Assembly: GCA_028876805.1 (NCBI GenBank)
Contig: JAGWQP010000020.1
Span: 1-34,567 of the forward strand
Source of the DNA: Acidobacteriota bacterium
GTDB taxonomy: Bacteria; Acidobacteriota; Terriglobia; Bryobacterales; Bryobacteraceae
DNA: 34,567 nt
Direction: 5' to 3'
Shown: in pieces, positions 16,690-25,685 of the stretch
How the letters are laid out: each line of letters begins with the position of its first letter
Position numbering within the stretch: position 1 is the stretch's first letter
The notes under the pieces: generated by a model
The model's database searches: none
Seen by the model: only the letters and a program-made list of their open reading frames with translations
What the model was told of the DNA's origin: nothing
Program-made: the position numbers and the translations under genes

Positions 16690-18060
16690 ATGGAACCAAT
16701 CACCAAGGTCGATATCTCGGACTTCATCGACCGTTCCAGGATCGGCACATTTCAAGTAGGCATCTTCATCTTGTGCGGCCTGTGTTTGATCATGGACGGC
16801 TTCGATGTGCAGGCCATCGGCTATGTCGCCCCCGCCTTGCGCCAGGAGTGGAAGATCGCCCCGGCCGTGCTCGGCTCGGTTTTGAGCGCCGCGCTCTACG
16901 GCGTACTGTTCGGATCGATTCTGTTGAGCATGCTCGCAGACAAGATTGGGCGCCGTCCGGTGTTGGTGGGAGCGTGCCTGTTCTTCGCCACCGTTTCGAT
17001 TCTGACGGGGCTCACCGGGAGCGTCCCGCAACTGCTGGCGATGCGTTTCATCGCGGGTCTGGCGCTGGGCAGTATCATGCCGAACGCCATGGCGCTGGTC
17101 GGAGAATACGCACCGCGGCGCGCGCGCGTCGCACTTATGATCGTCGTGGGGAACGGCTTTACCGCCGGGGCAGCCATCGGAGGCTTTGTCGCCTTCTGGC
17201 TGATTCCCCGCTTCGGCTGGCGTTCGGTGTTCTACTTTGGCGGCGCGGTGCCTCTGGCGATCGGGATTTTCATGTTCTTTATGCTCCCGGAGTCCCTGCA
17301 GTTCCTGACGCTGCATGGGAAAGACCCGCAGAAGCTGGGACGGTGGCTCCGCCGCATCGACGCGGCTGCCCCGGCGGGAGGCGCCGTCCAATACGTTGTC
17401 CCCGAACAGCGGCGCCGCGGCACCCCTGTGGTGAAACTGTTCCAGAACCAGCTGGCTTCGCGGACAATTCTGCTGTGGACCGTCTATTTCATGAATCTGC
17501 TGAACCTCTATTTCCTGTCAAGCTGGCTGCCCACGGTTGCGACTCCGCTGGTCCAGGCCGCGGGAATCTCCGGCGCCTATGCCTTGCTGCTGGGCACTGT
17601 GTTGCAAATCGGCGGTGTGGCCGGATCGCTGGGGCTTGGCTGGTTCGTGCAACGCTCGGGCTTTGTGGGCGCGTTAATGACATGCTTCGTTTTGGCCGGC
17701 GTGAGTATCGCCTGGATCGGCCAGCCGGGGATCTCCCTGGTTGGCTTGTTCGGCGTGGTTTTCGTGGCCGGCATCGGCATTGTGGGCGGCCAGTCGGCCC
17801 TCAATGCCTTGGCGGCGACACTCTACCCGACCGACCTCCGCTCCACCGGAATCGGCTCCGGCTTGGGCATCGGCCGTATCGGTTCAATCGTGGGACCGAC
17901 CCTGGCCGGTATTCTGCTCAGCCTGCACTGGACCACCCATCAGCTCTTCCTGGCGGCCGCCGTGCCCGCCTTCGTTTCCGCGGTGGTGATGATCGGAATG
18001 CGCGGAGTGATCCGGGCCAATGCTCACGCCGGACGCGAGCACCAAGTGATGGTGCACTAG
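16690..18060 (+). CDS. MFS transporter, aromatic acid:H+ symporter (AAHS)-like
   Basis: About 12 hydrophobic segments, LCLIMDGFDVQAIGYVAPALRQEW, LADKIGRRPVLVG, QSALNALAATLYPTDLRSTGIGSGLGIGRIGSIVGP. Confidence 0.88.
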   Translation: MEPITKVDISDFIDRSRIGTFQVGIFILCGLCLIMDGFDVQAIGYVAPALRQEWKIAPAVLGSVLSAALYGVLFGSILLSMLADKIGRRPVLVGACLFFATVSILTGLTGSVPQLLAMRFIAGLALGSIMPNAMALVGEYAPRRARVALMIVVGNGFTAGAAIGGFVAFWLIPRFGWRSVFYFGGAVPLAIGIFMFFMLPESLQFLTLHGKDPQKLGRWLRRIDAAAPAGGAVQYVVPEQRRRGTPVVKLFQNQLASRTILLWTVYFMNLLNLYFLSSWLPTVATPLVQAAGISGAYALLLGTVLQIGGVAGSLGLGWFVQRSGFVGALMTCFVLAGVSIAWIGQPGISLVGLFGVVFVAGIGIVGGQSALNALAATLYPTDLRSTGIGSGLGIGRIGSIVGPTLAGILLSLHWTTHQLFLAAAVPAFVSAVVMIGMRGVIRANAHAGREHQVMVH

Positions 18061-18089
18061 CGCTCGCGCTCCGGCGCAACGCGACTCCC

Positions 18090-18701
18090 TTACATCCGGA
18101 CGGTTACCGGCTGGCGCAAGGCCACCGTAAGACGGGTTTCGGGCGCGAGGTGAACGTTTCGTATGCCCGTAGCTAATGCGCCGGTGGTGCCCACTCCGGC
18201 ACCGGCTCCCGTGCCGACCAGGGCCCCTACGCTCCCAGCGGTAGCGGCTCCGATCGCCGCGCCGGCACTCGCGATTCCCCCGATGAGCAGCAGGTTCCGC
18301 TTCTTATGATCCTTGCTGACGCGCGCGGCCGTCGAAGTCGTCACTCGGTAGGCCTTTCCTTGCCGTTCCACCGAGTCAATGGCGACGCCCATCACGGCGC
18401 GGCCGCGTAGGCGCCCGGACTGTTTTGATTCGACCACGTGCCCACGGCAAACCGCTCCCTGCGGCAGAATCACCACGCCGTTGCGGCTGACCGGCGCCGC
18501 CAAGTGGGCCGTGAACCGCGTCCCCGCCCGGTCGCGCCGGGTATCGAGCGCCTGCGCCAACCGGACGGTAATTTGCGTGCCAGCCGGCAGAACAGTTTCG
18601 GGCTGCGTGGGAGTGCTGGGAGCGGACTTAGGAGCTCCCGCAGCCAGCAACGGAGAACAAACGGCGAACACCAAACCGATTCGGACAAGACATTTTTTCA
18701 T
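18090..18701 (-). CDS. Secreted glycine-zipper protein (copy 1)
   Basis: Signal peptide, LPAGTQITVRLAQALDTRRDRAGTRFTAHLAAPVSRNGVVILPQGAVCRGHVVESKQSGRLRGR, glycine-zipper IGGIASAGAAIGAATAGSVGALVGTGAGAGVGTTGAL. Paralogous to 25686-26474. Confidence 0.75.
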   Translation of the reverse strand: MKKCLVRIGLVFAVCSPLLAAGAPKSAPSTPTQPETVLPAGTQITVRLAQALDTRRDRAGTRFTAHLAAPVSRNGVVILPQGAVCRGHVVESKQSGRLRGRAVMGVAIDSVERQGKAYRVTTSTAARVSKDHKKRNLLLIGGIASAGAAIGAATAGSVGALVGTGAGAGVGTTGALATGIRNVHLAPETRLTVALRQPVTVRM

Positions 18702-18732
18702 AGGTGTTTCGTTCATGGGCACGGCTCATACC

Positions 18733-18799
18733 AGTGTGCGACTACGCACACTTGAGCGTCTAGTCGGCACAGCCCTTGGGCGGTACCGCCGGCCAGGGC
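18733..18799 (-). promoter_or_regulatory. Structured leader / candidate cis-regulatory RNA upstream of glycine-zipper copy 1
   Basis: AGTGTGCG-ACTA-CGCACACT (18733-18752) perfect 8-bp inverted repeat. GCCCTTGG-GCGGTACCGCC-GGCCAGGGC (18772-18799) contains the perfect palindrome GGCGGTACCGCC. Confidence 0.4.
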
Positions 18800-19360
18800 A
18801 AACCCGTTCCGTGACCCTTACCTGGCTGAAATCAAGAAACTTAGTGGCGGAACTCGCCGGCGCCCTTGCGCCCGAGGCCGGCGACCCGACACCTTCGGCT
18901 CAATCGTCGGCATCGGGAGGCTTGGCGGGGATCGCAAGTGCGAGATCATATCGAAGCCTTCGATACCGAGTCTGCTTCCGGACCCCGTCTACGGAGCAGC
19001 GTGGCGGCCGCAGGTGGTGAGCGTTGGCTTCCTCGATTGGCGGCTCTCGACCGCGCCGGCCGGCTCGCCGTGCTAGGATCGGAGGCACGGCCGATCCGCA
19101 CCTCCGCTTGCGGGCGCCGGACTACTGGTTTCGGGTCGCTTGGCATCTGATCGTGAAGAGTGTCTCTCCGCCTTTGGTATTTCCCGGAAATCACCTCCTG
19201 CTGTTGGCGCTATTGGTCGAATTTCACTCCACCACGAAGGGATCTAGAGCGATCTCTACTGAGCCATTGAAGTCCAACGAATCGGGCTGGCGGTAGAATG
19301 GCGGAAGGGCCCCGAAGTCATGTTTCGGCCCGCCGGGCGCCGAACGCCCTCACTAATTTT

Positions 19361-20224
19361 ATGTTCCATACCGTGAAGCAAGTTCGCGCGGCGGTCTCTC
19401 TGGTGAGACCGGAGGCCGTACGCGCACTCGCCTGCCAGCGCATCACCATCGGGCTGGTGGCGGCGAGCCGCGGCGGGTACGCCGAGCTAGAGGATTTTCT
19501 GATTCCCCCGGGAGCGCCGCATGAGGCGCGGTTCGAACCCATGAACACCCTCTACCGCGCGGGAGACCCCGGCACGCCCGAGCACGTCGATCTGGTTCTT
19601 TACGAACACGGCCTGCCGTGCCCGCACGGAGCCTTTCCCTACCGGCGTACCGACCCCCAGTCGACGGTTGCGGAAATTCTGCGAACTAAAGAGGAATTGG
19701 CCCTGCCGCTCGCGCGTCAGTATCCCGTCTTCCGCCGCGCGGTAGTCGAGCGGACCATCCATGCCGTGGCTTGCGAGAACGCGTTGTTCGCGGTCGTCAC
19801 TTCTTTGCCCAACGCGGTTCCCAGCCTGTTTGAACTGCCGTGGGCGGTGGGCGAATTCGCTTCCGACACCGCGTTCCTCACGGTGAACCAGATTCGCATG
19901 GCGTTCATGATTGCCGCCGCCTGTGGCAAAGAGATCGGGTTCGTGCACCAGAAAGCGGAGATGCTCTCGATCGCGGCCGGTGCCTTCGGCTGGCGGGCGT
20001 TGGCGCGCGAGCTGGTAGGCAAGATCCCGCTCGGCGGCGGGATCATCCCTAAAGGAGCTATTGCGTTCGCGGGAACCTTCCTGGTGGGTAAGGGCCTCGA
20101 GGCCTATCATCACGCTCGCGCCCCGCTCACCAAAGCCGAGCGCGACGAGGTGTATGAAGAAGCCTACGAGCGCGGCAAAATGGTAGCCGAGTCGTTTTCA
20201 AAAGAAAGCGCGCGACTGCGCTGA
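19361..20224 (+). CDS. DUF697-like (YcjF-like) protein without a recognisable GTPase P-loop
   Basis: C-terminus NQIRMAFMIAAACGKEIGFVHQKAEMLSIAAGAFGWRALARELVGKIPLGGGIIPKGAIAFAGTFLVGKGLEAYHHAR resembles DUF697. No GxxxxGK[ST] seen. Confidence 0.6.
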   Translation: MFHTVKQVRAAVSLVRPEAVRALACQRITIGLVAASRGGYAELEDFLIPPGAPHEARFEPMNTLYRAGDPGTPEHVDLVLYEHGLPCPHGAFPYRRTDPQSTVAEILRTKEELALPLARQYPVFRRAVVERTIHAVACENALFAVVTSLPNAVPSLFELPWAVGEFASDTAFLTVNQIRMAFMIAAACGKEIGFVHQKAEMLSIAAGAFGWRALARELVGKIPLGGGIIPKGAIAFAGTFLVGKGLEAYHHARAPLTKAERDEVYEEAYERGKMVAESFSKESARLR

Positions 20225-20237
20225 ATCCGCGGCGGCC

Positions 20238-20648
20238 TCAGACGTGGGCTCGGAGAACCGGGTGGGTGGCGCCGGTGATCGGGATCACCCGCATCGGGCG
20301 AGCACACGGTTCGAGCGAGTTGGCGGCGATCGACAGACCGCGAGTCCGAAAATGATATTTCACCACTCCGAGTGTGACTCGATCGCCGTCTACACCGATC
20401 ACGCGGCCTTCGATTATGAGCTGTAACTTCACCCGGTCGTCCAACAGAACCGGCCACGCGACCGAGACCTGCAGCCGGGCGGCGACCTGGAGGGCCGGTT
20501 CGGCGATGAACACGACTCGCCGGCTGCCAAACCGAGTGGTTCGGCCGCTGCCTGTCTCGACCGGCCTGCCGTCCGATAGAACCTGGTAATGAAGGTCCAG
20601 CGTAATCGGGTAGAGGGGCGGGTAACGCAACTTGTCCTGCCGTCTCAC
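20238..20648 (-). CDS. PilZ-like domain protein
   Basis: RYPPLYPITLDLHYQVLSDGRPVETGSGRTTRFGSRRVVFIAEPALQVAARLQVSVAWPVLLDDRVKLQLIIEGRVIGVDGDRVTLGVVKYHFRTRG. GTG start at 20648 preceded by GGAGG. Confidence 0.6.
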   Translation of the reverse strand: MRRQDKLRYPPLYPITLDLHYQVLSDGRPVETGSGRTTRFGSRRVVFIAEPALQVAARLQVSVAWPVLLDDRVKLQLIIEGRVIGVDGDRVTLGVVKYHFRTRGLSIAANSLEPCARPMRVIPITGATHPVLRAHV

Positions 20649-20856
20649 GGTTCCTCCAAGATCCACACCAATAGAGTGAATCGGAGAGCAACGCCGTTTC
20701 AGGCGGGAGCACCGGCGGTGCGGCAGTCTAGAGTGCGCCGGCGCCCAGTATGCTGAACACCGCACTATTGGCCCCAATGGAGAGCGCGAGGATCAGCAAG
20801 GCAACCGATGTAAAAAGAGGTGACCTGATCCGTAGGCAGAATGCATATCGCATGGC

Positions 20857-23325
20857 TCAGTTGATTGCGCCAGTATAAACCTGGAATGGAGCCCAGTAGT
20901 AAGGCTTGGCGTAAGAACCGCCACCGCGAACGAGGGACAGCTTGGCAGCACGCAAGGCATCGGCTGGGGTGGAACCGCGTGCGATCTCGGCGTAAAGACC
21001 CGACATTAGTTGCGCAGTCGAGCGGTCGTTCACATCCCACAAGCCGGCAATCACATTGCGCGCGCCGGCGCGAAGGAAGGCCCAGGCGAAGCCGACCGGA
21101 CCTTCACCCGCGTAGGTTTTCGCTCCGGCGCTTCGGCACGCGGAAATGGTCACCAGTTCGGCGGTAAGCGGGACGGACATCACGTCGCGCGCAAAGAGCT
21201 TGCAGCGGTCCGCTGGACCGGACAGGATGACGGCCGAATCGAGCGGACTCTGCGTGTTGGCCGCCGCGTGGGCAGAAAAGTGGATGAATTCGAAGCTCCC
21301 CGGCTGGGTGCCGACATATGAATCCGGGCGGGCTTCCGGCCCTCGCAAAACCTTCGAGTCGGAGTCGCCCATCGTGGAGCGGATGCTGTCGATTTCGCGC
21401 GCGGCGAACTCTAGCCTGGGATACTCCTGGAGGACCTGCGCAGGGTCTCCCATCAGGAGCAGTCCCTTTCCCTTGTGGAAGTATGGATGGCGGCTAGTGT
21501 CCACCAGGTAATCGAGCGACGGCGCAATCTCCACGTTCGCCTCTTCGATCCAGAACTTGTTACTATCGCTGCTAGCCGGAAAGCTTTCGAAGTTGAATGA
21601 GTACAAATCCTCGTCCGGCACAAGGATAACCCGGCAGCCCGCACACAGATCTTCGGCTGCCGGAGCCACCAGCGTGTCATACAACTTGCGGCCGACGTCG
21701 CCCGCGGCATCCAGCGGATTGCGCTGCCCGAGCACAATGTTGCGATAGGCTTCGACGAGGGCGCGGATCGTTTTCGCCGGTGGCAGTGTGTAATTGCCAA
21801 TCCGCTCTGCCGTAATCACCCAAAGGTACGATTGATTCTCACCGAGCCAGTATTCGAGCAACACCGCTTGGGCTTGCTGTGCCAACTTCTGGTAAGCCTT
21901 CGCTGCGTGCGACTGAGCGGGCGTCGGACGGCCACTCCGCTGGGCGAGCACGTGCGACCGGCTCGACTCGGCCACTTCAAGAGCCCGCTGGGACTGATGG
22001 TTGGCGACCAGAAAGTCGACGTACTTGCGATAGAACCGGATCAAACTCGCAAGGTAGGCGAACCTGTAGTCGTCTTTGATCAGCTGAGAACTCAGCCGTT
22101 CAATGGCTGAGACCGTGATCCTGAACTCCGCATCGGCACGCACGGTACGATGGCTCTGAACATAAACATCGGCAAGACCAGTGTGTGCTTCCAGGGCCAC
22201 GCTGGGGTCTTCGGCCGGCCCGCTCATCGTCGAGCGGAACAAGGATTCCGCCTTGGCAAGCTGGCCCCGGCCGAGAGCGATTCGACCCGCGTTGAGGAGC
22301 GAAGACGCTTCGAAGAGCGTATTTCCGAGGCTCCTCTTCAGCGCCAGCGCCTCATTGTTGTATTGCTCGGCAGCATCCCAGTCTTGCAATTGGATTGCGT
22401 TGTTCGCCAGATCGGTCAACCAGCGAGAGGCCCAATCGTCGTTCGGCACCTGGCGCGCTACTTGCAGTGCATGGCGAAATGCGGCCTTTGCTTCGGTGTA
22501 GCGGCCTGTATCCTCCAGGACGTTCCCGTCATTTCCGGTCCAGATTTGCTCTTCGAACTGGTTGCTTGCCCTGGCGAAGCCAGTTTGCGCGTGCTCATAA
22601 TAAAGCCGAGCCTTGTCATAATCCCCCAGGCGGTAGTAACAGGTCCCCAAATTGCCGTCGTCGCGTGCAACTGATTCATTCGCGTGCAATTGCGTGTGGA
22701 GCATTCTTGCTCTCTCTAGCCAAATAATCGCCTCGTCGAACCGGGCGGCGGTTAGCAAGGTGTAACCTAGGTTCCCTGTGGCAGTCGCCTCCAAGTAAAA
22801 CTCTTGTAGGGCGGATGCCTCTTTGATCACTCGGCGTAGTGAAGCTTCTGCTTCATGGAACCGAACCTGCTTCACCAACAGTAGGGCGCGGCGGAGCTCT
22901 ATCTCAGTGGCTAGACCATTGGAATCCGATTGGTGTGCCCGTTCAGCAGCTCGATTGAGTAGATCTTCAGCCTCCGCGTAGCGCGCCATGATGTAAGCTG
23001 CAAAAGCTCGCAGCAGAAGCGTTTTTCCACGAGCCTCTGCCCATTCGGGCCTATCAGGAGGATCCTCATTCAGAACAGCTAGAGCGGCAGAGGGCTTGCG
23101 TTGCGCCAACAGGATCTCTGCTTTCAAGAGGCGAAAACGCCACTCGAAAGTCAAATCTTTCGCTTGCCTGGCGCGAGAAAGCCCACGCTCAGCCTTACTG
23201 AGGGCCAGGAGATGTTGGTCAGATTCTAAAAGATTGATCGCAGCACGATAATCCCCACTGAGACTGCGCGGCTGGGTCACACAGCCGACAAGCAGTAGTG
23301 CCGTGAGCGACAGCAATACACGCAT
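20857..23325 (-). CDS. TPR-CHAT putative caspase-like protease, lipoprotein
   Basis: Lipobox-like LLVGC at N-terminus, many TPR-like repeats, C-terminal CHAT domain with candidate His (FEFIHFSAHAAANT) and Cys (LVTISACRSAGAKTYAGEGPVGFAWAFLRAGARNVIAGLWDVND). Confidence 0.88.
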   Translation of the reverse strand: MRVLLSLTALLLVGCVTQPRSLSGDYRAAINLLESDQHLLALSKAERGLSRARQAKDLTFEWRFRLLKAEILLAQRKPSAALAVLNEDPPDRPEWAEARGKTLLLRAFAAYIMARYAEAEDLLNRAAERAHQSDSNGLATEIELRRALLLVKQVRFHEAEASLRRVIKEASALQEFYLEATATGNLGYTLLTAARFDEAIIWLERARMLHTQLHANESVARDDGNLGTCYYRLGDYDKARLYYEHAQTGFARASNQFEEQIWTGNDGNVLEDTGRYTEAKAAFRHALQVARQVPNDDWASRWLTDLANNAIQLQDWDAAEQYNNEALALKRSLGNTLFEASSLLNAGRIALGRGQLAKAESLFRSTMSGPAEDPSVALEAHTGLADVYVQSHRTVRADAEFRITVSAIERLSSQLIKDDYRFAYLASLIRFYRKYVDFLVANHQSQRALEVAESSRSHVLAQRSGRPTPAQSHAAKAYQKLAQQAQAVLLEYWLGENQSYLWVITAERIGNYTLPPAKTIRALVEAYRNIVLGQRNPLDAAGDVGRKLYDTLVAPAAEDLCAGCRVILVPDEDLYSFNFESFPASSDSNKFWIEEANVEIAPSLDYLVDTSRHPYFHKGKGLLLMGDPAQVLQEYPRLEFAAREIDSIRSTMGDSDSKVLRGPEARPDSYVGTQPGSFEFIHFSAHAAANTQSPLDSAVILSGPADRCKLFARDVMSVPLTAELVTISACRSAGAKTYAGEGPVGFAWAFLRAGARNVIAGLWDVNDRSTAQLMSGLYAEIARGSTPADALRAAKLSLVRGGGSYAKPYYWAPFQVYTGAIN

Positions 23326-23328
23326 CTA

Positions 23329-24153
23329 CTAGTACGGGCTACCGCCATCGTCCGCCGCGACGGCCATAACGTCCCCTTCGACAGGTGAGCCCAGATTCAC
23401 ATGGATCATCGTCAGTCTACGGGTCTTTTTGCTGAGCTGCAACTCGGCGAGTTGAATCGTCCCAAAACCTTCAACATGGACGACATGCCCAAAGCACTTG
23501 TATTCAGGAGGGCGCTCCGGTTCTAGAGTGCGCAGTAAGGAGACGCAAGTGATGCCTTTCGTATGTGGCATCTCGGCATCATCCACGGCCGGGCGGTGAA
23601 ACCATCGTTGCACCCTTTCTGGCACTTCATGCAGTCGATGCTTTAGCGTAATACGATCAAAAAGGCTCCGGAATTCCTTTTCGGTCCGATATGCATCTGC
23701 AACTTGCTGATGCGTGTGCAGCCGGTCAAAGACATCCAGACAGAGATCCACGTTCACCGGGACACCAGCAATTTTCAGATTCTCAAACCGCGTTCCAGCA
23801 AGTTTGATCGAGGGCTGGCTGTCGGGACCGCCGTCATGGGTCGAGACTAGGTTTGCAACCACGCGATCAGCCGTGAGCATACCCATGATGTTGAGACCCT
23901 CGATTGTAGACTTGATCAATGTGTTAAAGACCATCCCGCCATCTCCGTTGCTCTTCGAGCCGGCAACTTCGCTATGAGCTACGTCGAACTGGAGGATTTC
24001 GCGATAACGGAAGTCCCGCGAACGAGCCGTGCCGTAGCCGCCAATCTCCGGCAGAGCGGCCGCCGCCTGGATTTCAATGATCTCTTGAAACGGATTGTGA
24101 ATACGGCCGCCCGCACCGATGGCATGTCCGCTAAAACGGTACCGACTAGGCAA
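23329..24153 (-). CDS. Conserved-looking protein of unknown function in the sigma/CHAT cassette
   Basis: 274-aa ORF starting with TTG (GAGGTG upstream), ending 3 bp before the CHAT gene start: RYRFSGHAIGAGGRIHNPFQEIIEIQAAAALPEIGGYGTARS... Confidence 0.72.
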   Translation of the reverse strand: MPSRYRFSGHAIGAGGRIHNPFQEIIEIQAAAALPEIGGYGTARSRDFRYREILQFDVAHSEVAGSKSNGDGGMVFNTLIKSTIEGLNIMGMLTADRVVANLVSTHDGGPDSQPSIKLAGTRFENLKIAGVPVNVDLCLDVFDRLHTHQQVADAYRTEKEFRSLFDRITLKHRLHEVPERVQRWFHRPAVDDAEMPHTKGITCVSLLRTLEPERPPEYKCFGHVVHVEGFGTIQLAELQLSKKTRRLTMIHVNLGSPVEGDVMAVAADDGGSPY

Positions 24154-24164
24154 CGTGCACCTCG

Positions 24165-24845
24165 CTAATAGAATTCGAAATGAAACAGGTAGGTAGCAAT
24201 CTTACCATTCTCGGGCCCGTTTTCCCCGAAAATTGTAAGTTCGTAGTCTCCGGAGGACAGTTTCCCGGCCGGCACCAGGACGGTGATGGGCTGCGCGCCG
24301 GCCGGCGCAGGCCCTGTAACCTCAAATATATTTTGGCCAGCTCGCGTCAGCACGCAACGGTAATCTGAAGACCGCACGTCGGGCGGAATGTCCGCCGAAA
24401 GCGGCACAAAGGGCGCGCCCCGCGGAACGCGGATGGGTGCAGCCTCGCCGCGGGAAGCGCCGGCCAACTGAATCGCCGGCAGCACCACCGGGTTCTCGAG
24501 GAGGTGCTCGAGGCGCGGGATTACGATTGCGCCTTCATACAAGGCAACGCCGGCGAACGCAAAGGCTGCCGCTGATGCGAGAGCAAACGCCCATTGCAGC
24601 TGCAACGAGAAAAACCGGAATGGTTTTCGCGGCACGGGCGGGCTTGCCGGCGCCGCGAGCCGGCTCGGGCGACCCATCACGGCTCGGGCGTTGGCGATGA
24701 ACACACCACCCGATTCCACGGCTTCCGCGCAGTCGGTGCATTCGAAATAGTGTTGTTCGAAATCCTCTGCTTCGGAGGCGGACAATTCGCCGAGCAAGTA
24801 CCGTTCAGCGGCTTGTGTTCCGATGGCTTGAGAATGGTCCATCAA
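24165..24845 (-). CDS. Anti-sigma factor with N-terminal zinc finger and one TM helix
   Basis: ERYLLGELSASEAEDFEQHYFECTDCAEAVESG (HxxxCxxC), TM QWAFALASAAAFAFAGVALYEG, C-terminal extracytoplasmic domain. Confidence 0.82.
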   Translation of the reverse strand: MMDHSQAIGTQAAERYLLGELSASEAEDFEQHYFECTDCAEAVESGGVFIANARAVMGRPSRLAAPASPPVPRKPFRFFSLQLQWAFALASAAAFAFAGVALYEGAIVIPRLEHLLENPVVLPAIQLAGASRGEAAPIRVPRGAPFVPLSADIPPDVRSSDYRCVLTRAGQNIFEVTGPAPAGAQPITVLVPAGKLSSGDYELTIFGENGPENGKIATYLFHFEFY

Positions 24846-24895
24846 TTTACGCCCTCATGGTTACAGTGAAGCGCCTGCCGATTCCGTTTCGCAGC

Positions 24896-25438
24896 CTAGA
24901 CCTCGCCACCCGCCGCCCCCCGGGCTCCGGATTCGAGGAGCTGAGCTTTGAAGCGCAGCCGGGCTCGATGCAGAAGGACCCTCAGATAATTGCGGTCGAT
25001 TTGTAACTCCCGGCACACCAAATCCTTATCCTCCTCCTCGAGAAGCACGCGCCGCAGCAGTTCGCGGTCTTTTTCAGGTAATTCCCCTAGAATTCGTCGA
25101 ACGACGCTGGTGCGCTCCTCCGAGATCATTCGCCCCTCCGCGCTGGGCGAGCGATCGGTCGGATCCTCAACCGTTTCCGGCACTTGATCGTGGCGCGTAT
25201 GGATACGAAGAAACTCCCGGGCAATGTTGCGGCACACAGAGTGGACGAACCCCGGCAGGCTGGCCGGATTCTCGAGCGTTTTGCCGGAGCGGAAATACGA
25301 CAACACTCGAAGGAACGTCTCCTGGGAGGCATCCTGGATCAATTCGGGGGATCGCAACCGGGCCCGGAGTTTCAACTGTACCGGACGGTAGAAGTGTGAC
25401 ACCAGGACATTTTCGGCGCGAGCATCGCGATCGGCCAA
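24896..25438 (-). CDS. ECF RNA polymerase sigma factor
   Basis: ELIQDASQETFLRVLSYFRSGKTLENPASLPGFVHSVCRNIAREFLR (region 2), ILGELPEKDRELLRRVLLEEEDKDLVCRELQIDRNYLRVLLHRARLRFKAQL (region 4). The true start may lie upstream: FDYNFLRSLADRD is in frame before the TTG at 25438. Confidence 0.85.
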   Translation of the reverse strand: MADRDARAENVLVSHFYRPVQLKLRARLRSPELIQDASQETFLRVLSYFRSGKTLENPASLPGFVHSVCRNIAREFLRIHTRHDQVPETVEDPTDRSPSAEGRMISEERTSVVRRILGELPEKDRELLRRVLLEEEDKDLVCRELQIDRNYLRVLLHRARLRFKAQLLESGARGAAGGEV

Positions 25439-25594
25439 GGATCGCAGGAAATTGTAATCGAACAGGAGCCTTCGGTCCTCCTCAGCACGACTATATCATT
25501 CAGGGTGAGCGCGCCCAAGATCTTGAAACTGAATGCGGAACTGCTTTTGCCTGCGAACTCATACCAGACCGCGCAGGCACCATAGCTTCGGTTT

Positions 25595-25619
25595 GGGGTG
25601 TTTTCGCCCCGATTTTTTT
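25595..25619 (+). terminator. Intrinsic terminator within the leader of the glycine-zipper copy 2 gene
   Basis: GGGGTG-TTTT-CGCCCC stem-loop (one U:G pair) followed by GA-TTTTTTT, 66 nt upstream of the ATG at 25686. Confidence 0.6.
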
Positions 25620-25656
25620 GCGCCCAACGACGACGTTGGTACGTCTTACAATCAAG

Positions 25657-25673
25657 GAGGGGAGTCGCCCCTC
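25657..25673 (+). promoter_or_regulatory. Hairpin just upstream of the start codon, may sequester ribosome-binding sequence
   Basis: GAGGGG-AGTCG-CCCCTC perfect 6-bp stem, 12 nt before the ATG at 25686. Confidence 0.4.
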
Positions 25674-25685
25674 GGAGTAACAAGT

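Noticed and set aside
18772-18802. Match to the c-di-GMP-I (GEMM) riboswitch on the plus strand via AGGGCAAACC
   Set aside because: The short GGGCAAACC match is not followed by the second conserved GEMM segment (GACGCAAAGCC-type), and no plus-strand gene begins nearby.
20271-20288. Inverted repeat GGTGATC-GG-GATCACC
   Set aside because: Located inside the 3' coding part of the PilZ-like gene, with no T tract and no clear regulatory context.
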